Origin: Pseudonocardiaceae bacterium YIM PH 21723 | Lineage (GTDB): Bacteria; Actinomycetota; Actinomycetes; Mycobacteriales; Pseudonocardiaceae | Direction of reading: 5' to 3' | DNA length: 64,000 bases | NCBI GenBank assembly: GCA_003600225.1 | Contig: QZFT01000031.1 | Span: forward strand, 31,460 to 95,459 | Shown here: positions 18,138-26,392 of the stretch, piece by piece | Position numbering within the stretch: position 1 is the stretch's first letter | Layout of the letters: every line of letters starts with the position of its first letter | Notes under the pieces: model-generated | Told to the model about the DNA's origin: nothing | Seen by the model: only the letters and a program-made list of their open reading frames with translations | The model's database searches: none | Made by a program: the position numbers and the translations under genes

Positions 18138-18234
18138 GCGGCGCTCAGGTGGATGCATCGCAAGGCGGAGGAGGGAGACATGGCGGAGCCATGACGACCG
18201 ACGACAACGCCGCGAGGCGCCGCCTGAGCGCCGC
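18138..18234. ncRNA. Structured intergenic element, possible RNA or repeat
   Basis: Outer arms GCGGCGCTCAGG (18138-18149) and CCTGAGCGCCGC (18223-18234) are exact complements and extend inward by about three more pairs. Inside are a hairpin CATGGC-GGA-GCCATG (18179-18193) and a possible GGCG/CGCC stem. Purine-rich GGCGGAGGAGGGAG and GACCGACGACAACGCC lie between them. It sits in the 267-bp divergent gap between the PrsW-like and GtrA-like genes. Whether it is transcribed is unknown. Confidence 0.4.
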
Positions 18235-18344
18235 GCAGTAGGCATGCCCTGTCCGTGTGAGCTCCAAGTACTGCGATCGCGGTACGCGGAAGTGTCGACG
18301 CGCGCAGGACGAACTGGCAGGGGTAGTCGCGCGAAGGTAGTTGC

Positions 18345-18758
18345 ATGACGACGACCTTCCGCCGCTTCGCAGCGGTCAGCATCGGCAGCGGCCTGTTCGC
18401 CAACGGGCTGTTCTGGCTGCTGTCCGGCGACCTGCCGGTGGCGGTGGCGAACGCGGTCGTCACGGTGGTCGGCACCTGGCTGACCAACGAGATCCACGGC
18501 CGGTGGACCTTCCAGACCGGCCCGACCCGGTTGCGTCAGCACCTGGAGTCCGGGTTCACCGTGTTCGTCGGCTACCTGGTGAGTACCGGTGCGGTGCTGC
18601 TGTTGCAGGTGGTGCAACCCGGCGCGAGCACGTTCACCCAGCAGGTCGTCTACTTCGTGGCCACTTCCGGCTGGGGACTGGTCCGATATGTGGCGTTGAA
18701 CTCACACATCTTCCGCAAGGATCGGGTTCTCGCCGGATCTTCCCTGGTCGCCGCCTAG
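18345..18758 (+). CDS. GtrA-like small integral membrane protein
   Basis: 137 residues with four predicted membrane segments. The N-terminal RRFAAVSIGSGLFANGLFWLL, the GRWTF after helix 2 and the terminal SHIF match the GtrA pattern. GtrA-family proteins are thought to flip or present polyprenyl-linked sugars for cell-surface glycosylation. The ATG at 18345 follows GAAGGTAGTTGC. No glycosyltransferase is adjacent, so the partner is unknown. Confidence 0.75.
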   Translation: MTTTFRRFAAVSIGSGLFANGLFWLLSGDLPVAVANAVVTVVGTWLTNEIHGRWTFQTGPTRLRQHLESGFTVFVGYLVSTGAVLLLQVVQPGASTFTQQVVYFVATSGWGLVRYVALNSHIFRKDRVLAGSSLVAA

Positions 18759-18890
18759 CGTGTTGGGCCATTCGGAGTAGTACCCGGGTTGTAGGCCGGT
18801 ATCAACTGCGATACCGATGTGAGCCAACCTGAGGATGTCCTTAGATTGTTCTTGCTGGGGAACAGGAACATCTGATGGAAGGCAACACTG

Positions 18891-19145
18891 ATGATCACCA
18901 ATGGCCGTATGGCCTTGGCGGGACTCATCTCGATCGCGATTCTGGTGGCTGCGGTGCTGGCGGTGGTGGTGGCGGACACGAGCCGGAGAGGAATGTTCCG
19001 GCCGGGTATGTCCAGCGGGGTGCACCTGGTGTCCACGCAGCACCCGACGGCGACCCGGAAGTGCTCCGTGCGCAAGGTGAAGCGCTACTACCTGACGCGT
19101 GAAGGCAAGCCCACGATGCGCATCGTGCGGCGCTGCTCGGTTTAG
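18891..19145 (+). CDS. Small single-pass membrane protein, unknown function
   Basis: 84 residues, MITNGRMALAG. A hydrophobic segment (about residues 8-28) is followed by a basic tail with KVKRYYLTREGKP and two cysteines. GGAAGGCAAC precedes the ATG. The codons are strongly G/C-ending and look coding. Its 3' 221 bp overlap, on the opposite strand, the open frame of the thioredoxin-like gene; I regard this ORF as the more likely real coding use of 18925-19145. Confidence 0.55.
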   Translation: MITNGRMALAGLISIAILVAAVLAVVVADTSRRGMFRPGMSSGVHLVSTQHPTATRKCSVRKVKRYYLTREGKPTMRIVRRCSV

Positions 19146-19884
19146 CCGCCGGCAACAACGGGTCCAGCCAGGCGCGCAGGGACTCGGGCTTCGTGTCCCA
19201 CGGGGACAGCCGGGCCACCTCGTTCTTCTCCTTGACGACCACCAGCGCCGGCCCTTCGCCGATCTTGTACTGATCGGCGAGTTCAGGCAGCCGGTCGAGA
19301 TTCACCGTGTACGCCGTCCACGACCGGCCGGCCGTGAGGTCGGGGTATTGCGCGCGCAGCAGCGCCCAGACCGGCTCGGTGGCCTCCCCGCGCCGGAAGA
19401 GCAGGACGACGGGATCGGGGTTGGGTCCGTCGACCACCTGCCGGAGTTCGTCCGCACTGGCGATGGTCCCGCCGACCAGGTCGACCGGCAGCGGCCGGTG
19501 GGCGAGCAGGTCGTCCAGGAACGTGTCCATGGTGGCTCCGTCGGTCCAGCCGATCCGGCGGCCGATCTCCTTGCCGCCGGCGAGCACGGACGCGCTGGGC
19601 ATGCAGCAGACCGCGTACTCGTCCCGCAGTTGCGGGTGGGCGCTGATGTCGGCGGTGACCAGCTGCCAGCGCCCGAGGTCCACGGCGAACCTGCGGCGCA
19701 GCTCGTCCTGCTGGGGACGGCACCAGTCGCAGTCCGCCGAGTGCCAGGCGATGACCACCGGCGTGCTCTTCGACAGCTCGACGATCTGCCCGGCCGTCTG
19801 CGGGGTGAGCTCCAGTACCTCGCCGGCCGACGCGGGGATCGGCACGGCGAGCAGCAACAGGACGGTCAGCAGCACGGCACGCAT
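18925..19884 (-). CDS. Secreted thioredoxin-fold protein with CDWC motif
   Basis: Start MRAVLLTVLLLLAVPIPASA (ATG 19884), a signal peptide. A thioredoxin-like fold follows with VVIAWHSADCDWCRPQQ (C-x-x-C), VCCMPSASVLAGG and a second domain ending near LRAWLDPLLPAAKP. Beyond that the frame stays open to 18925 (319 residues in total), but the last 70 or so residues are low-complexity Ser/Ala/Pro and run antisense to the small membrane protein gene. The natural stop may have been lost. Likely an extracytoplasmic redox or thioredoxin-like lipid-side protein; partner unknown. Confidence 0.7.
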   Translation of the reverse strand: MRAVLLTVLLLLAVPIPASAGEVLELTPQTAGQIVELSKSTPVVIAWHSADCDWCRPQQDELRRRFAVDLGRWQLVTADISAHPQLRDEYAVCCMPSASVLAGGKEIGRRIGWTDGATMDTFLDDLLAHRPLPVDLVGGTIASADELRQVVDGPNPDPVVLLFRRGEATEPVWALLRAQYPDLTAGRSWTAYTVNLDRLPELADQYKIGEGPALVVVKEKNEVARLSPWDTKPESLRAWLDPLLPAAKPSSAARCASWACLHASGSSASPCARSTSGSPSGAAWTPGAPRWTYPAGTFLSGSCPPPPPPAPQPPESRSR

Positions 19885-19927
19885 GTCCCGATCTTGGCCC
19901 CGATCCCGGTGGCTCGCAGTCCCGGCT

Positions 19928-20248
19928 CCGAAGTTGACGAGGTTCGGAACTACACCGCCCAGCAGTCGCATCCCGAAGTTGACGAGGTTCGGGATGTCAC
20001 CGACAGCCACCGGTCGCGAACCCATCCCGAAGTTGACGAGATTCGGGATGTCACCGACAGCCACCGGTCGCGAACCCATCCCGAAGTTGACGAAGTTCGG
20101 GGAGACCGGCAACCGGACGCTGCACGACCCCGGAGTTGACGAAGTTCGGGGACACCGACGACCAGTCGCGACACCACCCCGAAGTTGACGAGGTTCGGGG
20201 AGACCGGCGACCGGACGCTGCACGACCCCGGAGTTGACGAGGTTCGGG
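19928..20248. repeat. Array of seven CCGAA-GTTGACGARG-TTCGG palindromes
   Basis: Copies start near 19928, 19972, 20026, 20080, 20128, 20177 and 20226, about 45-54 bp apart. Each is a 20-24 bp hairpin with 5-7 bp arms (up to CCCCGAA/TTCGGGG). The spacers are themselves repeated: copies 2-3 and 3-4 share one spacer (GATGTCACCGACAGCCACCG...), and copies 4-5 and 6-7 share another (GGAGACCGGC.ACCGGACGC). The array lies just past the stop of the 20252 lipoprotein gene. Repeated spacers and palindromic repeats argue against CRISPR. Confidence 0.85.
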
Positions 20249-20251
20249 CGG

Positions 20252-21715
20252 CTAGACGGGCGGCGTGAACCAGGCGCCGGCGCAGCCGTGGCCGGCGATG
20301 TCCAGTACCCGGAGCGTGGCGTAGGCGGTGCCCGGGTCGAAGGTCTCCCGCCCCGACGCGTCCAGCGTGCGGCCCGCCAGGCCCGGCAGGTCGGCCCCCA
20401 GTTCCGGGGTGTTGCCGGAGGCGCACCGGGCCTCAGCCGTCAGCCAGAGCTCGAACCAGACCTGCCACCCGGGTTCCCGGTGCAGCTTCGCCAGCAGGTC
20501 CGGCAGCCGCCGTGCCGCCTCCACCCCCAGCCGCTCCCGGGCCGCCGCCCCGTGTGCCTGCCCCGCACACCGGGAGGCCGCCACCCCCGCGACCGCCCCG
20601 TAGTAGACACTTGTCAGTGGGGGATTCTGCGCAGACATGAAGGTGCTGTTCGCATCATCGACCAGCCGTCCCGCCACAGCCGGGCACCGGCCGGAGTAGG
20701 CGACCATCGCGGCCACCCTGGCCACCAGCCGGGGATCGCCGTTGGCCGCCTGAGCGGCGGCGGTGAGCAGCTGATCGGTGATCACCTCGGATCGCCGCGC
20801 GGCGATCGCCCGGATCCCGGTGTCGAGGGGATCCTGGCCGGCGCCACGCAGCACCTCCGCCCGCAGCCGGGGCACGGCCTCGCGCATCCGGGCCTCGGTG
20901 CTGTGGCTCAGCAGCTCCGCCGCGTACACGTAGCTCGTCGGGTCATTGCGCACCTGCTGCGGCAACCTGCCGTGCCAGTCCAGGGTGATCCGCAACCGGT
21001 CCAGGTAGGCCGGATCCGGCCGCCAGGCCGGGTCGCCGAGCCGGATGAGCCGGGCGAGCTGATCGAACTCCTGCGGCCCGATGTTCGGCGGGAAGGGCGC
21101 GGAGACGGCGGCGAGGTCCCGGAGATAACCGGCCAGCGCGGTGCTCAGCGGCCGGATGTCGGTGGCCGGGGACCACGCGATCCGATCCCACAGCGCGCCG
21201 ATCTGCGTGGGATTCGGCGAGCCCCACTCCCGCCGGACCTGCTCGGCCAACGCCTGGGCTTCGCTGCGGGCGCGCAGTCGAACCGGCTCGGGGAATTCGG
21301 GGCAGCCGCCGGAGTCGCCCCGCGCCGCGGTGGCCGCCGCGAGGTCACCGCGCAGCACGGCGGCGATCAGCCCCGCGCAGTCGAAGGATTTCCGCGGTGG
21401 CAGCGCTTCCGGGAACAACCGGTTCTTGTACTCAGTGGACAGTGCGGCCAGCTCGCCGGCCAACGCGGTGGTATCGGCGTCCGAAACCTTCAGCTGCGGC
21501 AGATAGCGGTCGATCGGGGTGAACCGGGCCAGGGCCAGCGCGGCGGCGAATTCCCGGACGGTGTCCGGGTTCCCGGGGATCAGCACCACGGGAGCTGCGG
21601 GCTGCGCATCGATCAGTTCTGCGGCGTAACCGGCCAGCCGCTCTGCCACTCCCGGCGGCGCCGGGGTGCAGGCGGTGACCATCAACAGGGCGAATAAGGG
21701 AATGAACAGTTTCAT
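20252..21715 (-). CDS. Large lipoprotein, unknown function
   Basis: 487 residues from MKLFIPLFALLMVTACTP (ATG 21715), a lipoprotein signal with Cys after VTA. The remainder is mostly alpha-helical with many Ala, Leu and Arg residues and paired cysteines (FDCAG, SGGCPEF, SGRCPAV, ASRCAG, ARCASG, GHGCAG) consistent with an oxidised extracellular protein. No domain is recognised. The next gene downstream on the same strand, past the palindrome array, encodes a secreted thioredoxin-fold protein, which could assist its disulfides; that is inference. Confidence 0.75.
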   Translation of the reverse strand: MKLFIPLFALLMVTACTPAPPGVAERLAGYAAELIDAQPAAPVVLIPGNPDTVREFAAALALARFTPIDRYLPQLKVSDADTTALAGELAALSTEYKNRLFPEALPPRKSFDCAGLIAAVLRGDLAAATAARGDSGGCPEFPEPVRLRARSEAQALAEQVRREWGSPNPTQIGALWDRIAWSPATDIRPLSTALAGYLRDLAAVSAPFPPNIGPQEFDQLARLIRLGDPAWRPDPAYLDRLRITLDWHGRLPQQVRNDPTSYVYAAELLSHSTEARMREAVPRLRAEVLRGAGQDPLDTGIRAIAARRSEVITDQLLTAAAQAANGDPRLVARVAAMVAYSGRCPAVAGRLVDDANSTFMSAQNPPLTSVYYGAVAGVAASRCAGQAHGAAARERLGVEAARRLPDLLAKLHREPGWQVWFELWLTAEARCASGNTPELGADLPGLAGRTLDASGRETFDPGTAYATLRVLDIAGHGCAGAWFTPPV

Positions 21716-21732
21716 CTTATCCCGCAAGGAAA

Positions 21733-21774
21733 AGCGCTGTGGGCACCCGGGTGAGAGCGAATACCCACAGCGCT
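21733..21774 (-). terminator. Hairpin after the 21782 secreted-protein gene
   Basis: AGCGCTGTGGG (21733-21743) pairs with CCCACAGCGCT (21764-21774), 11 bp around a 20-nt loop, starting 7 bp past the stop at 21782. Confidence 0.6.
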
Positions 21775-21781
21775 GAGGAAA

Positions 21782-22486
21782 TCAGATGCCGACGTCGACG
21801 ACAGCGGACACCGAAGTCGTGTTTCCGCTGTAGGACCTGAATCGGCCGCGTGCCTCATGCATGTATCGGCTCACCGCGCCGACCGGCGCATAGCGAATGC
21901 GGTACTGGTACATATCGGCATTCAGCTCGGAACAGTCACTGCACTTGGCCGGCCAGTCGTCCTCGACGGTGTCGTGCCGGGCCTTGATGGTGCAACCGAC
22001 ATCGGGGCCGGCACCGTCACTGTCCCCGCTGGCACCGACAGAGCAGCTCTCCAGATTCAGGCCATCGAACTTGAAGATGTTCTTCAGTTCCATTTCCTTC
22101 ACCGCGACCGGTGCACCGTCCTCACAGGACCGGAAGGCCGCGGTGTTCAGCACATCGGCGACGAAGTACATCGGCGCCTCTTCGACCCGGACCGGAATCC
22201 GCGCCTCTTCCCGGGTGACCACCAGGGCCGCGGCCGGGTTCTTGCTGATCCGGGTGTTGCACTCGGACCGCTTGCTGTTCGCGCAGACGAACTTGATGTA
22301 GATCAGGCCGATGCCGGCGCGCTGGCAGTCACCGGTGATGTTGACCTGCTGCAGATTCACCCACGGCTGGTCCTCGATACCGGGCAGTGTTTTGTCCTGT
22401 GCCGCCGCGGGCATCGCCGTGACGACGGTTCCCAACGCAGCGGCCAGGGCCACGAAAGTGGCACCCGTCCTCCACCTGAAAAGCAT
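21782..22486 (-). CDS. Secreted cysteine-containing protein, unknown function
   Basis: 234 residues. A signal peptide (MLFRWRTGATFVALAAALGT, cleavage near PAAAQD) is followed by a mature protein with about eight cysteines (GDCQ, VCAN, SECN, SCED, ESCS, GCTI, KCSDCS). A C-terminal segment RFRSYSGNTTSVSAVVDVGI looks like a beta-rich end. No family recognised. Divergent from the 22692 gene, sharing two inverted-repeat motifs in the gap. Confidence 0.7.
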   Translation of the reverse strand: MLFRWRTGATFVALAAALGTVVTAMPAAAQDKTLPGIEDQPWVNLQQVNITGDCQRAGIGLIYIKFVCANSKRSECNTRISKNPAAALVVTREEARIPVRVEEAPMYFVADVLNTAAFRSCEDGAPVAVKEMELKNIFKFDGLNLESCSVGASGDSDGAGPDVGCTIKARHDTVEDDWPAKCSDCSELNADMYQYRIRYAPVGAVSRYMHEARGRFRSYSGNTTSVSAVVDVGI

Positions 22487-22541
22487 GGAATCTCCTTAAG
22501 TCTTCCCCAGGCAATGGCATTGGATGCGCAGTTCAATGGAA

Positions 22542-22605
22542 TGTCCACGATGGACACGGCGCGGCGATCAACACCGTCAGATCGAGTGAATGTCCAACTT
22601 GGACT
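22542..22605. promoter_or_regulatory. Two operator-like inverted repeats TGTCCA-N3-TGGAC(A/T)
   Basis: TGTCCACGATGGACA (22542-22556) and TGTCCAACTTGGACT (22591-22605), both preceded by GAA, lie 49 bp apart in the divergent gap between two secreted-protein genes. The repeated dyad with equal spacing suggests one regulator controlling both genes. The regulator is not identified. Confidence 0.5.
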
Positions 22606-22691
22606 CATCCGCACATTTGTCATAGTGTGCGCGCATTCGCCCGAATTCTGCGGCGATCCAACACTTTCTTTATCTCTAGGAGTACAGGCTG

Positions 22692-23387
22692 ATGAAGGCA
22701 AAACGGCTTGTCTGCGCGGCAACCGCCGCGGCTATTTCACTGATTCCTTTCTGTGGCAACGCATTCGCGGATTCCGACCCCAGTGGTGTGAACCCGCAGT
22801 CCGGCAATCACCATCCACACGGCGAGTTGCTGACCACCGGCCAGGAGAACGGCTCCGATATCGCCAGCCTCAACGCGGCCTACCTGAACCAGGCGCCGAG
22901 CCAGGGCGTGCTGAACTCGGTCGACCGCGTGGTGTTGTTCGGCGGCCTGATCGGCCAGGCCTACCCGGTTCCGGGCAGCAACTCGCTTCCGGAGCGCAGC
23001 GGCCGGGACCACGACCCGATTCCGGTCGAGCACACCGGGGCGCTCAACATCGGCGGCACGCCGCTGGACAACGATCCGCACGAGTTCGCCCTAGGCCTAC
23101 TCGGCGCGGACAACCACGTGGGTCAGGGCTGCACCGGCCAGGCGCCCAACAACGCGGCGGACGTGCAGCTGCAGCCGGTGCTCGGCGCGGTGTACCAGGG
23201 TGTCCGGGACGAGGGCTGCCCTCTGCCGACGCACACCCAGGCCGTCGAGCACCAGGTGGAACACGCGGCCAACCAGGACGCGCAGTGGGAGCTCAACGAG
23301 TTCTACCACGGTCACCGGCCCGGCCCGATCCCCGGCGAGCCCGGCCGTCCGCACGGCCCGCAGCTGGTCCCGACGATCGTGCGCTAG
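22692..23387 (+). CDS. Secreted protein, unknown function
   Basis: 231 residues from MKAKRLVCAATAAAISLIPF (ATG 22692, with TAGGAGTACAGGCTG upstream). The signal peptide ends near NAFADSD. The mature region is rich in Gly, Asn, Pro and His (NPQSGNHHPHGE, HYHGHRPGP-like C-terminus) with a cysteine pair (QGCTG, EGCPL). It resembles small extracellular proteins of filamentous actinobacteria, but no family is recognised. Its TAG shares the CTAG at 23384-23387 with the stop of the converging DUF6779 gene. Confidence 0.75.
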   Translation: MKAKRLVCAATAAAISLIPFCGNAFADSDPSGVNPQSGNHHPHGELLTTGQENGSDIASLNAAYLNQAPSQGVLNSVDRVVLFGGLIGQAYPVPGSNSLPERSGRDHDPIPVEHTGALNIGGTPLDNDPHEFALGLLGADNHVGQGCTGQAPNNAADVQLQPVLGAVYQGVRDEGCPLPTHTQAVEHQVEHAANQDAQWELNEFYHGHRPGPIPGEPGRPHGPQLVPTIVR

Positions 23388-25384
23388 TCCTCGCGACGAC
23401 GCCTGCGCCGGGGCTGCTCAGCCTCGGCGTAGGCGGCCAGGATCTCGCTGACGCTGCGGCCCGCCGTGTGTGCTCCGGGGTCCGTGGCCGGCGTGGACTT
23501 CTTGGCGTAGCTCTCCATGTAGCTGCCGCCGGTGGTGCCGTTCGCGGCGGGCCGCAGCCACTGCGGCGCCTCTTCCTCTTCGGCCTTGTGCCGGCGTCCG
23601 CTGCCGGTGTCCATCTCCCGCTTGGCCTCCCAGGAGCTCGGCTCCGGGGCCTTCTGCGAGCGCCAGTCATCGAGCGGCTGGACCCTCGGCGGGTCGGGCA
23701 GCGGCGGCAGCTTGTTCAGCGGGCTGGACAGCGGATCGATGTCCTCCGGCTCGTCGTCCTGTTCGGCGCCGAGCAGCGCGGAGAGGCCCAGCTCGTCGCG
23801 GCTCGGCTGCGGCGCGGGGGCCGGCTCCGGCTCGGGTTCCGACCACTGGGGAACCCAGCCGCTGGTAGCCATCGCGGGCTGCTCGTCCGGCTCCTCGATG
23901 AGGTGCCGGCGACCGGTGGGGCGCTCGGGCTCCGACGCCGCGACCTGCCTGCCGAGCAGATCGCGGTGTTGTTCGGTCTGCCGGGTCTCCGCCGGGCGGG
24001 CGGGCGCGGACGGCGCCACCTTCGCCGCGGGCGGCCTGGGGGTCATCGGGGCCTGCGGCCGGGCGGCGGGCTGTTCCTGGGGAGTGCCCGCCGCGCGGTT
24101 GCGGATGGCCTGTTCGCGGCTGATCTGCTGGCTGGACGACTCCGCCCGGCGTTCCTGCTGGGTGGGCTGAGCCTGCGGCTGGAGCGGGCGTCGCGGCTCG
24201 GTGGCGTCCGGGCGCGGGATGTCCGGCCTGCTGGCCTCGGCGCGACGCGGGTCCACCGGACGGGCTTGGGGCTGGGCCTCCTCGGCACGGGCGGCCTCGG
24301 GGCGACGGAGCTGTTCGGCGCGGCGCAGTTCCGGCAGCGGAGGCTGGATCTGCGTCTCCTCCAGGCTCGGATCCACCGGCCGCTTCGCCACGGCGGTGTG
24401 CTGCACGTCCGGGCGCACCCGGCCGGCGGGCACCGGCTGTTGCGGGGCCTGTTGCGGGGCGGGACCGGGCTGCGCGGCGGTGGGCTGGGCCGGACGCTGC
24501 TGGGGCTTCGGCCGCTGCTGTACCTGCGACTGTTGCGGGGCCTGGGGGGCCGCCTGCTGCGGCATGGCCTGGGTGATCGGCGACTGCGGGGCGGCCTGCT
24601 TGGGCTGCGGCCGTTGCTGCACCTGCGACGCCTGCTGGGCCTGGGCCTGCGGCATCTGCGCGGTGACCGGCTGCTGAGCCTGCTGGGGCTTCACCGGCTG
24701 CTGCTGGGGCTGCTGCGGTTGCTGGATGCGGACCTGCTCGACGACCTCCTGCCGAAGCGGCGGGAGGTTCTGCACGAAGTCGGCGCGCATCGGCGGGCGG
24801 GCGGTGACCTGCGGGGTCGTCGGGCGCACCGGCTCCTGCCGGATCGGCCCGGCGGTGACGGCCCGCTGATCGGTGGACACCACGATCCGGCCCTGTTCGC
24901 CCAGGGTGCGCATCCGGGTCGATTCGGCTCGCAGCGCGACCCGTTCGACCAGCACCTCGCCGCCGAGGAGGGCTTCCAGGTTCTCGCGCAGGGAGCGGAG
25001 CTCCTCGCGTAAACCATCCAGCTCCCGCTCCGAGCGGTCGGCGACCTCGTCTTCCACCTGGCGGCGGATGTCGGCCTCTACTTCCAGCTCGAATTCCCGG
25101 CGCGCCGCGATCTCGCGTTCCAGTTCCAGCTGGTAGACATTGCGCATCTCGGCAGCGAGCTCTTCGGAGTCCTCGTTCGCCTTGCGATACCTGGTCGCCA
25201 GGAGCATGCCGGCCAGCGCGCACCACAGCCCCGCGACCACGGCCAGCCGCAACAGCCGCGCGTCGTCACTGAGCACGACGACGGCCGTGGCGCCGATGGC
25301 CGCTGCGATGAACGCATACAGCAGCCAACGTCCGGCGCCACGGCTGCCGGAAGCCTCGATGATCGAGCCGTCGGTGCCGGTCAT
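23384..25384 (-). CDS. DUF6779-type membrane protein with Pro/Gln-rich tail
   Basis: 666 residues. Two membrane segments (about residues 18-38 and 44-63), then a charged coiled coil (about 68-150, ELEREIAARREFELEVEADIRRQ), then a long Pro/Gln/Ala-rich disordered region (about 190-460) and an acidic/basic C-terminus ending RRRRRRED. The position next to DUF3180 and folK matches Rv3604c, a proline- and arginine-rich membrane protein. Likely a structural or envelope-associated protein; function unknown. Confidence 0.8.
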   Translation of the reverse strand: MTGTDGSIIEASGSRGAGRWLLYAFIAAAIGATAVVVLSDDARLLRLAVVAGLWCALAGMLLATRYRKANEDSEELAAEMRNVYQLELEREIAARREFELEVEADIRRQVEDEVADRSERELDGLREELRSLRENLEALLGGEVLVERVALRAESTRMRTLGEQGRIVVSTDQRAVTAGPIRQEPVRPTTPQVTARPPMRADFVQNLPPLRQEVVEQVRIQQPQQPQQQPVKPQQAQQPVTAQMPQAQAQQASQVQQRPQPKQAAPQSPITQAMPQQAAPQAPQQSQVQQRPKPQQRPAQPTAAQPGPAPQQAPQQPVPAGRVRPDVQHTAVAKRPVDPSLEETQIQPPLPELRRAEQLRRPEAARAEEAQPQARPVDPRRAEASRPDIPRPDATEPRRPLQPQAQPTQQERRAESSSQQISREQAIRNRAAGTPQEQPAARPQAPMTPRPPAAKVAPSAPARPAETRQTEQHRDLLGRQVAASEPERPTGRRHLIEEPDEQPAMATSGWVPQWSEPEPEPAPAPQPSRDELGLSALLGAEQDDEPEDIDPLSSPLNKLPPLPDPPRVQPLDDWRSQKAPEPSSWEAKREMDTGSGRRHKAEEEEAPQWLRPAANGTTGGSYMESYAKKSTPATDPGAHTAGRSVSEILAAYAEAEQPRRRRRRED

Positions 25385-25424
25385 GCCGAATACGGTACCT
25401 GGATGTGAAGGTGACGTGGGTTAC

Positions 25425-25892
25425 TCAACTCGAACTCCTTGGGCCACCTTGATCATCATTTCGGGGTGTCCTGCACGTGTGCTCAAGCCACAGAGCGCAA
25501 CCGATGAGCACCGCGGCGCAGGCGATTCCGACGACCGAGGTCACCGTGTCGGACTCCGCCGCCGCAAGTTCTTCGGACCGGGGGGCCACGTAGCCGAACA
25601 GGCCCAGCCACAGTCCGGCCATCACCGCTCCCACCACGGATGATGCCTTGGCCAGGCGTACCGCGCGAGCCGCGACGAGCGGATCCAGCGGGCGGGCCTC
25701 CGGCTTGCGCTGGATCCGGGGCCGCAGGTTCACCGCGAGCACGACGTTCACCACGGCGATGATCAGCAGGGCCGTTCCGGCCAGTCTCGGTGGGGAGGGA
25801 AGGGCTCCGTAGTTCCTCGTGAGCAGCAGGTATACGAGCACGGCGAGCACCAGGATGGTCGTCACCAGATCCCTGAACCGGGTGAATTTCAT
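25425..25892 (-). CDS. DUF3180 membrane protein
   Basis: 155 residues from MKFTRFRDLVTTILVL, with four predicted membrane helices in two pairs. I start at ATG 25892 because it overlaps the folK stop (ATGA); an upstream ATG six codons earlier is possible. The family is conserved immediately after folK in actinobacteria (Rv3605c). Function unknown; co-translation with the folate genes is the main clue. Confidence 0.85.
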   Translation of the reverse strand: MKFTRFRDLVTTILVLAVLVYLLLTRNYGALPSPPRLAGTALLIIAVVNVVLAVNLRPRIQRKPEARPLDPLVAARAVRLAKASSVVGAVMAGLWLGLFGYVAPRSEELAAAESDTVTSVVGIACAAVLIGCALWLEHTCRTPRNDDQGGPRSSS

Positions 25893-26392
25893 CGAGGTAC
25901 TTGCTCCCATCTCAATGCCAGGTCTTCACGCAGGCGTACGCCATCGCCGGACAGGTTCTCCAGCAGTCGCCGAACCGGGCCGTGGCCAGGCAGCTGCGCG
26001 GCCGGGTCGACGTCCAGCCACGGGATCAGCACCGTCGCCCGATCCGGGGTTCCGGGATGCGGCAGCAACAGCTCCGGATCGGCGGAACGAACATCGTCCA
26101 CCGTCACCACGTCCACGTCCAGTGTTCGTGGTCCCCAGCGCTGTTCCCTGATCCGGCCCGCGGCCTGCTCCAGCCGCTGTCCTTCGCGTAGCCAGTACCA
26201 CTCGTCGGCCTCGTCATCCTCGACGATCAGCACGGCGTTGAGGAAGTCGGCTTGATCTTCCACACCCCATGCCGCGGTCTCGTAGACCGGCGAGACGGCC
26301 AGCAGCCTGCCGGCGAAGCCGTCGACCGCCCGTTGAAGATAGGCGAACCGGTCCCCCATATTCGACCCCAGAGAGAGCACTGCGCGGGTCAT
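25889..26392 (-). CDS. folK: 6-hydroxymethyl-7,8-dihydropterin pyrophosphokinase
   Basis: 167 residues, MTRAVLSLGSNMGDR. The HPPK motifs SLGSNMGD, PVYETAAWG, FLNAVL and WGPRTLDVDVV are present. It transfers pyrophosphate from ATP to the pterin before FolP acts. The start ATG overlaps the folB stop (ATGA). Part of the folE-folP-folB-folK-DUF3180 chain in which every junction overlaps by 4 bp. Confidence 0.95.
   Translation of the reverse strand: MTRAVLSLGSNMGDRFAYLQRAVDGFAGRLLAVSPVYETAAWGVEDQADFLNAVLIVEDDEADEWYWLREGQRLEQAAGRIREQRWGPRTLDVDVVTVDDVRSADPELLLPHPGTPDRATVLIPWLDVDPAAQLPGHGPVRRLLENLSGDGVRLREDLALRWEQVPR

Noticed and set aside
19928..20248. CRISPR array
   Set aside because: Repeats are short and palindromic, spacers are duplicated rather than unique, and no cas genes are present.
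21857..25012. 1051-residue open frame on the plus strand
   Set aside because: It is antisense to two convincing minus-strand genes and crosses a plus-strand gene in another frame; composition is typical of a shadow.
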